DNA of 64,000 nucleotides from Macrostomum hystrix. Its lineage: Eukaryota; Platyhelminthes; Macrostomidae. The notes under the pieces were generated by a model, which saw nothing but the letters and a program-made list of their open reading frames with translations, was not told the DNA's origin and ran no database searches. The position numbers and the translations under genes are program-made. Shown piece after piece: positions 58,392-64,000 of the stretch (position 1 is the stretch's first letter; each line of letters starts with the position of its first letter). The DNA lies in assembly GCA_950097015.1 (NCBI GenBank), contig CATNEN010000011.1, forward strand, positions 3,624,501 through 3,688,500. Direction: 5' to 3'.

Positions 58392-58672
58392 TGTCGGGCT
58401 ATGTCAATTGTTAGTGCAGTCACTGTCGTTGTTGTAATAGTACAGTTTATTTAAGTGCGCGCGCGCCACCCCCGCCGCTGTTATTTACTTTGATGTGTCT
58501 TATACAACCACCCATCCTCCACCCTATTGTTATCTCGTGTGATTGCTGAATCATGCCTGTCTGGCACAATATATATTGATCGAAGGTGCACGGCTAGAGT
58601 TTGCGCTTGTGACTGTCCTGCAACCTGCTCAATGCGTTTGCTTCTGTTCTTCAATTAACCCACGACTTCACA
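58392..58672 (+). repeat. 3' LTR
   Basis: Identical to the 5' LTR except GTTCAG to GTACAG and GGCATAA to GGCACAA. Confidence 0.95.
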
Positions 58673-58677
58673 GGAAG

Positions 58678-59328
58678 CTCTGTTGGTTAAAAAGGAACTA
58701 ATTTTATAAGTAACTCTTTTCATAGGCCTAAAATAAACTACAGTTTAAGCAACCAGGGCCATGGCTTCTTTAGGTTTTAGTTAATGGAGTCTAGAACCGC
58801 AACACAGGCTAAGATCGTACAATGCGGATATGGCACTTCGAAAGGATAGACGTTCACGAAAGCAGCGTTTACCATTCGGGACGCAGGGTGTAGACGCGGG
58901 TAGCTGCTTTGACGAATATTTGATTTCGTTTTACATGCAATAATTTGATTCTTCGCATTAAGAGACCTTCTAAACAAAAGACACGACCGAAGCTCAGCAG
59001 CGACGAGATGTGCCCTGGCACGGGGCAGATGATGCTAAAATATTCAGGGCAGCTACCTGGTCGAGCGGGGTAGACAGGGGAGCGATACGCAAAAAACTAA
59101 GGTCAAGCCACCAGCGCGCAGAGAGGGCAAAGTCACGCAGAACTGATTGGCAGGAGCGGCAAAGCCACGCAGGGCTTTGTGTTGGGCTGATAGACGACGC
59201 CTGCGCCCAACCAATCAGGTAGCGGCGCGGGGAAGACAGTGCGGGGGTGGGGGGACGCTTACAAACAGGCTACTTTTACTTAATATGTATTTAATGTGTG
59301 TGGTAAGGTCGCAACATATCAAATATCG
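58678..59328. other. Spacer with a GC-rich middle
   Basis: No gene is recognised. Bases 58990-59260 are GC-rich with CCAATCAG-type motifs; a promoter is possible but unsupported. Confidence 0.35.
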
Positions 59329-59976
59329 CTACGGCAGTTTGTCTGCCATAATAACTGTTGGTAACGCGGTAGTGATATTCACCGGCTTATCTGTGAAATA
59401 CGTAGAGCCTTTTGGATCATAGGACGTGCGGTGCTTTATAGTATCATGGACCGCAAAAGGGATATCAGTTTTGTTTGTGATTGGATCCATATTGTAGACG
59501 TCCTTGCAGTACTCCCGCAACTGAACAGCGGATGTTGCTCCGATTTTTTTGCACAGACTAGTAAGAACACCGATCCAGGTGCCCTTGTGAATGGTCGTGC
59601 TGCTCTTGAAGCTGTTATTTGCGAATCCATCGAAAGTGCGTGACGGCGGCACAAGCAAAATGCCGGTCGGGTCGGTCATGATCGGGAAATCGGTGGCGTA
59701 CTGCTTCACCATTGTTGATAGGCCGAGTGGGCCAGCAAAAGGGAATATTTCCTGAGTCGGATTGGCGGCCAGCTTCAGGATGCAGTAGGAGAAGAAGGGG
59801 TGCTGCGGCTCCGAAATCATGAACGCCGGGTTTCCAAGCCGATCTGGAGGCCACTTCATGCCGAAATAGATCATCGCGATGGCCTCAGCTGTTATCGGCA
59901 CGGTGGCTGGGTATTTTAGAAAGCTGTCTAACGGCTTCACCAGGGTATAGTCTAGGTCCGCATAGACGCCACCGAA
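59329..59976 (-). CDS. GT32-type glycosyltransferase, terminal exon of an intact copy
   Basis: An uninterrupted 215-residue terminal exon after the acceptor CCTGCAG|TTCGG. It begins FGGVYADLDYTLVKPLDSFL with the DXD motif that binds the metal-sugar nucleotide, then EAIAMIYFGMKWPPD, SEPQHPFFSYCILKL and AGPLGLSTMVKQY, all shared with the pseudogene at 52-53.4 kb. The stop is at 59329-59331. Upstream exons (anchor and first half of the catalytic domain) are not found between 59977 and 64000, so the intron runs past the window or the copy is partial. The two copies face each other, with the LTR element between them. Confidence 0.82.
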   Translation of the reverse strand, partial: FGGVYADLDYTLVKPLDSFLKYPATVPITAEAIAMIYFGMKWPPDRLGNPAFMISEPQHPFFSYCILKLAANPTQEIFPFAGPLGLSTMVKQYATDFPIMTDPTGILLVPPSRTFDGFANNSFKSSTTIHKGTWIGVLTSLCKKIGATSAVQLREYCKDVYNMDPITNKTDIPFAVHDTIKHRTSYDPKGSTYFTDKPVNITTALPTVIMADKLP

Positions 59977-60504
59977 CTGCAGGAAAACGGTTCACAATTT
60001 TGAATTACAAGTTTTCCGCCTAGTCTCGGAAGGATTTAATAACTAGAATATTATTAGCACATTTTTACATTTACATTTTTAAGATAAATGTGCCAAGAAA
60101 GATGATACTTTTTTGTAAAAATTCTCACATGTCAACATAATCTACACAATACGTTGGCGTTCACTGATATAGTATTTGAACTCAGTTTTAATTCTGAACA
60201 TTATTCGATGGGCAACATTTAAATTAGGCCGAGGTGGAGGCCGAGGGCTGTACAACAAACAGTACAAGCCCAAAGCCCTCTAGCTCTAGCAAGGCTTTGC
60301 CCTACCCTAACTTTAGTACATGTAGAAGCCAACGAAGCCGCACTGTGGGGAGGGGGGAGGGAGGGAAGGGTGAATGGCTGTGCAAGCCATATGTACGCAC
60401 TATGCGTCTTGTGAACCAATCTCAATATAAGCGTAGAGTTCCTCTTTATTGTTTTAAGAGTATTTGACCAAGCCCAATTTCTTGTCCTTCCTTTGTCCTG
60501 GGCC

Positions 60505-60850
60505 ATGGCGACGCAAAATTTTACATTCAGCTCAAAAAGTTGTTGTGCAGCCACCTGCACAAATACAGCTCACGCATACACTGGCGATACCAGAACTCCA
60601 GTGCGAATGCACAGATTCCCAGCAGATGACGCGGTGGCTACTCGATGAAAAGGAATTCTGGAGCTGGATTTAGAGCTTACAGTGAAGTGATTCGACAGCG
60701 CGAGTTGAAAGTCTGCAGTGCACATTTCGACGATTCGGCTTCAGCTGCCTCGCATCGCGTCATGAGGCATCTACTTGCTTGCTATGGAATGCAGTACCAG
60801 ACAAGTTGCTAGTACGCCCCGGCTAGGGCCTGAAAGCGAGCTGGAGGTAA
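60505..60850 (+). pseudogene. THAP zinc-finger remnant
   Basis: From ATG 60505 the frame reads a C2-type start (CCAATCTN) and HRFPADD, the RFP block of THAP domains, then breaks. A second frame gives a WLLDEKEFW-like stretch. Further on, KVCSAHFDDSA supplies the C-x2-H of the C2CH finger (near 60715). Spacing suits a THAP domain, as in P-element transposases and their descendants, but a frameshift and stops show decay. Confidence 0.55.
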
Positions 60851-60899
60851 CAAGGACTGATGCCGAGGCTGACGAACTATATCCGCCTGTACTAACAAG

Positions 60900-61750
60900 G
60901 TGGGATGCTGAGGACACTGCAGCTGCTCCAAATACTTCGAAGCGGGCACCTGATGTGGCAGCTGCATGCATCAACAAGGATGGAGCGCTGCGACAGCGTT
61001 TTTTTATGCATGCAATATACTCGTATATGTATAAATTAATATGAACTTGTCATATGAACTTTTAGCTCGAGTGCCCGAGTCATATGAACTTGTAGCCTTT
61101 TGAATGTAATGTTGTTATGTAATTGTCTCGTAAACTTTGCTATGTAAATTTGCTATAATTGCATTTTTTGTTAACTGTACTGCTAATTTTGATCTTGTTT
61201 TGCGTAAAAACATGAGAACATGCTACAATAATACAATATACAATAATGTCAGAAATAAAATGAATAGTGTGCTTATGCATGTCAAGTTTCTTGCTATCAA
61301 AATACTATTTTATAAATGTGCAAACTTGGTTTTTTTTTTGGAAATTTTTGCTACTGATGGCTGATCCTAAGAGTAGTGTGAGAGAAAATTAACTGAGTGA
61401 CCAATCTAGTTATATATTATCTGTTGTTCTAATGTTCTAAGGCTAATGTTGTTCCTGAGCTTTAGATATGGACGTGTTCGCCAAAAATAGATAACAGATT
61501 TTAATTAAAATCGAAAATTAATCGAGAACGAGACCGAGGTCATCTTTTTATCCAAAGATTTTCTCTACAATAAATTTCTATCTGAAAATCTCAGTAAAAT
61601 ATATGCAAAAGATAATCTTGCAAGAAAACTTCCGTTTTTATTCATTAAAACACTAAAAACTCTTGCTTTCTTGCAATAAAAAAGTTTCTCTTTATTTTCT
61701 CAGTATTCAACTGTATTAACCAAGAGACTTAACTTTTGCTGTGATGTTTA
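60900..61750. other. Gene-free spacer
   Basis: AT-rich; no gene or element is recognised. Confidence 0.45.
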
Positions 61751-61766
61751 CTTAACACCCAATGAT

Positions 61767-62919
61767 CTATCTATCTATCTATTTGCAGGGGGCCCGGGGC
61801 ACTTGTCGCACAAGCGACGGAGCGGCACGCCCCCAGACCGGCGAACTAGGCGCTATGAGTAGTCTGGTTTTTGTACGGCATTGGCTGGTTCCAGATGGTA
61901 GTTCCTCTGGATAAAAGCGCTTACCGCGCCCATTGGCTTTCCAGCTGCCTTAATCGTTTCAGGTGATCTTGTGTGCGTGCATTCAGCGTGATTGGCTGCG
62001 GCAAGCAAGCTCGAAAGAGCTCGCTTCGCTCGCTCTTTCTCGCTTTCTATATCTATTGCCAGGACCTGCACCGGAGCGGTTACGAAAATTAGGCTTCTCG
62101 GTAGTGGCAAGCATTCATTTGCACTAGTGCTACTACAGTTACTACTACTACTACTACTACAGCACTACTACTACTGCTACTAGCTACTACTGCTACTACA
62201 CCAGACTACTGCTTGAGTAAGTCTGGTTTTTGTACGGCATTGGCTGGTTCCAGATGGTAGTTCCTCTGGATAAAAGCGCTTACCGCGCACATTGGCTTTC
62301 CAGCTGCCTTAATCGTTTCCGGTGATCTTGTGTGCGTGCATTCAGCGTGATTGGCTGCGGCAAGCAAGCTCGAAAGAGCTCGCTTCGCTCGCTCTTTCTC
62401 GCTTTCTATATCTATTTACAGGGGGCCGGGGGCACTTGTCGCACAAGCGACGGAGCGGCACGCCCCCAGACCGGCGAACTAGGCGCTATGCGCTAGGCGC
62501 AATAGGCAGCAGTGCCCCCCACCCCAGCCCCACACGCACATAGCAGACCAAGCCGGGGCGGAAGGCTGATAAGAAATCAGTCCTCAGGGGGGGCCGGGCG
62601 ATGAGTGTACACTTATCCAATCGCGCTGACGGAAGTCCAGAAAGCGCGCGGCGGTGTACACCCGCCCTCCAGCCACCCCCCGCAAAGTCTCACGCCCCAG
62701 CGCCAACGCACACAACTCACGCAACGCAGAACAGGCACACAGAAGGTAGGAGCGAAGCTATTATTTCAAGCTTTGATTGCACGAAATATGGTGCACCTCC
62801 GCCGGTCGCTACTGTCCAAACCCTCCAACAAGCCCCGAAATGAATCGTGACTTGAAGGGTAAATCGAACCATAGCGTCCTTTGGAGTGCGAGGCAGCGAC
62901 GACGCTGACCCACTCGCCC
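61767..62919 (-). mobile_element. Composite tRNA-headed retroposon with 16-bp target duplications
   Basis: CTTAACACCCAATGAT occurs at 61751-61766 and 62920-62935. Read on the minus strand, the insert starts with a tRNA-like head (GGGCGAGTGGGTCAGCGTCG; box B GGTTCGATTT) and ends in a (GATA)n tail next to the left duplication, as expected for LINE-driven retroposition. Inside, a 70-bp GC-rich block (near 61788 and 62419) and a 197-bp block (61860-62056 and 62220-62416) are each present twice, in the order A-B-x-B-A, all direct. The middle segment holds an ACT-rich triplet run. Confidence 0.75.
62130..62195. repeat. (CTA)n triplet tract
   Basis: An imperfect ACTACTACT run inside the composite retroposon, between its two copies of block B. 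Confidence 0.9.
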
Positions 62920-62935
62920 CTTAACACCCAATGAT

Positions 62936-63719
62936 AGTTGCACTTTCTTTTCCCCATGGTTTGTCTCCTCTTTCCTGCTTTTCGTGGCTCTATGGCTAAA
63001 TGTACTATTAGACAGCAGTGGTTTTTTTGAGCGACATCTGTGTCATTCGTGTGTGTGAAAAACAACAGTATGTCAAATTGCAGTACTCGTATATACACTG
63101 CGCACGCTTTTGTCTCGATTCTTATTACCTCTAATCTAGCCTCTAGCGCCTTTTTATATTACTTGTACAATGGCAGTGCATTTTGAGATTTGCATTTCGT
63201 CCACTCGCACCGCATTCAACGTCAACAGACTGGCACATTCGATAAATATGTACTTCATTCATTTTTTTAAAATGCTTGCATGTGCACAGTCTGAAAGAAT
63301 GAAACAGCTGAATCAAAATAAAGAAAAGAAAAGAAAGAAAACTGATCGGGCAGTGTGTCGGAGAGTAAAGCCCACAACTAATGCTAAGCAAAAAGGTTTC
63401 GTTTTTTTTACTGTCATGAAGCAATACCATTGTGCCATTGAATTGAAAGAAATGACTTGCTCCATACTTAAATACAGCGAAGGCATATGATAAATTCCTA
63501 TGAGTGCATGTGTATTGAAAACGTCAACTGGAATGGAATAAGAACATTTGTGGAATAGAAATTCGAAAATCAACATGAAGTATTCGATTTAATTAGATTA
63601 ATGACGCGCTTCGCACAACATTATGCATCTTCATCATTATTTATGTTTATTAAACATTTATTTATTTATGTTTATTTATTAATATATATTTTGTTAGTCC
63701 GTAAATCGAGAGGCAAAGT
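62936..63719. other. Gene-free spacer
   Basis: Short open frames on both strands have no recognisable domain and poor composition. Nothing is supported. Confidence 0.45.
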
Positions 63720-64000
63720 TCAGGGACGAGCAATTAGGGTTGCAGCCGACTGAACAGAATGTACCGGCCAGTACCCCTCCCTAGCAACACACGGAGAACA
63801 TGGCCCGCGCCACTGTATAGTGTTGGAGTTGAGTGTTGAGGTTGAGGGCATGAGCTTCAATGTACAAGGCTTCAAGAATCTGCTATTTGGAGTCAAGGGC
63901 GCATTGGTCAATGACTTTGAAGCGTTCTTGTGGTTTGCAGTTGGAGCAACTATTACATTCTAAGAGATGGTTTTGGATAGCCGATGGTTTCAGCCAGGGC
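63720..64000 (-). pseudogene. Remnant resembling the end of a Penelope-like GIY-YIG endonuclease
   Basis: On the minus strand one frame reads NHLLECNSCSNC, FKVIDQCALDSK, a TAG stop, then QILEALYIEAHALNLNTQL. The pattern of a Cys pair, F-K-V-I, then I-L-E-A-L-Y-I and L-N-x-Q-L is typical of the region ending GIY-YIG endonuclease domains in Penelope-like and related retroelements. The GIY-YIG motif itself would lie beyond the window edge. The stop shows it is not functional. Confidence 0.5.

Larger units (their letters stand above)
54119..58672 (+). mobile_element. Ty3/gypsy LTR retrotransposon with young LTRs and broken coding
   Basis: 281-bp LTRs at 54119-54399 and 58392-58672, both TG...CA, differ at two positions only. 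The 5-bp target duplication GGAAG is at 54114-54118 and 58673-58677. A primer-binding-site-like TGGCGACGAAG follows the left LTR and a polypurine tract AGGGGGGAGA precedes the right one. The domain order gag, protease, RT, RNase H, integrase defines Ty3/gypsy. No envelope gene and no chromodomain are seen. Confidence 0.95.

Noticed and set aside
63143-63490. Overlapping frames on both strands near 63.3 kb
   Set aside because: No recognised domain, biased composition and no splice signals.

Overview
The window looks like nuclear DNA of an invertebrate animal. It has spliceosomal introns with GT..AG borders, an SLIT-ROBO Rho-GAP, an LHFPL tetraspan, a mariner element, a Ty3/gypsy LTR retrotransposon, tRNA-derived SINEs and a very heavy load of minisatellites. 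A lophotrochozoan, perhaps a free-living flatworm of the Macrostomum type, would fit the balanced base composition and tandem-repeat load. That is inference; nothing here proves the species.

Layout. 1-9 kb: SINE pieces, a decayed IS630/Tc1-type transposon with long inverted repeats (223-1141), a 3 kb array of 42-bp units and a 1.8 kb array of 20-bp units. 9.4-20.1 kb (minus): a two-exon LHFPL-family tetraspan gene whose 9.5 kb intron holds six tandem arrays and tRNA-like pieces. 20.1-24 kb: intergenic, with a 53-bp minisatellite. 24.05-43.4 kb (minus): a complete eight-exon srGAP gene (977 codons; F-BAR, RhoGAP, SH3) with consistent splice phases. Six of its seven introns are mostly private minisatellites, and intron 4 also holds an intact mariner. 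45.4-49.6 kb (plus): a two-exon gene fusing ankyrin repeats to a Mab-21/cGAS-like nucleotidyltransferase, a plausible innate-immune sensor. 50.2-51.8 kb: a 47-bp minisatellite bounded by two 200-bp direct repeats. 52.0-53.4 kb: a broken GT32 glycosyltransferase copy (plus). 54.1-58.7 kb: a Ty3/gypsy element with near-identical LTRs but broken coding. 59.3-60.0 kb: the last exon of a second, intact GT32 copy (minus), facing the first tail to tail. 60.5-60.9 kb: a THAP-finger remnant. 61.75-62.94 kb: a composite retroposon with 16-bp target duplications and internal duplications. 63.7-64.0 kb: a remnant resembling the end of a Penelope-like GIY-YIG endonuclease.

About a third of the window is tandem repeat. 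Most long open frames lie in those arrays and are not genes. The host genes do not form a pathway. srGAP acts on membrane curvature and Rho/Rac signalling, LHFPL is a tetraspan membrane protein, the ankyrin/Mab-21 protein may sense nucleic acid, and GT32 is a Golgi-type sugar transferase. The strongest leads are the ankyrin-cGLR fusion, the recurrence of one GTCTCATCTCTCC minisatellite motif in two oppositely oriented genes, an exact 960-bp higher-order duplication inside srGAP intron 2, and the young composite retroposon near 62 kb.
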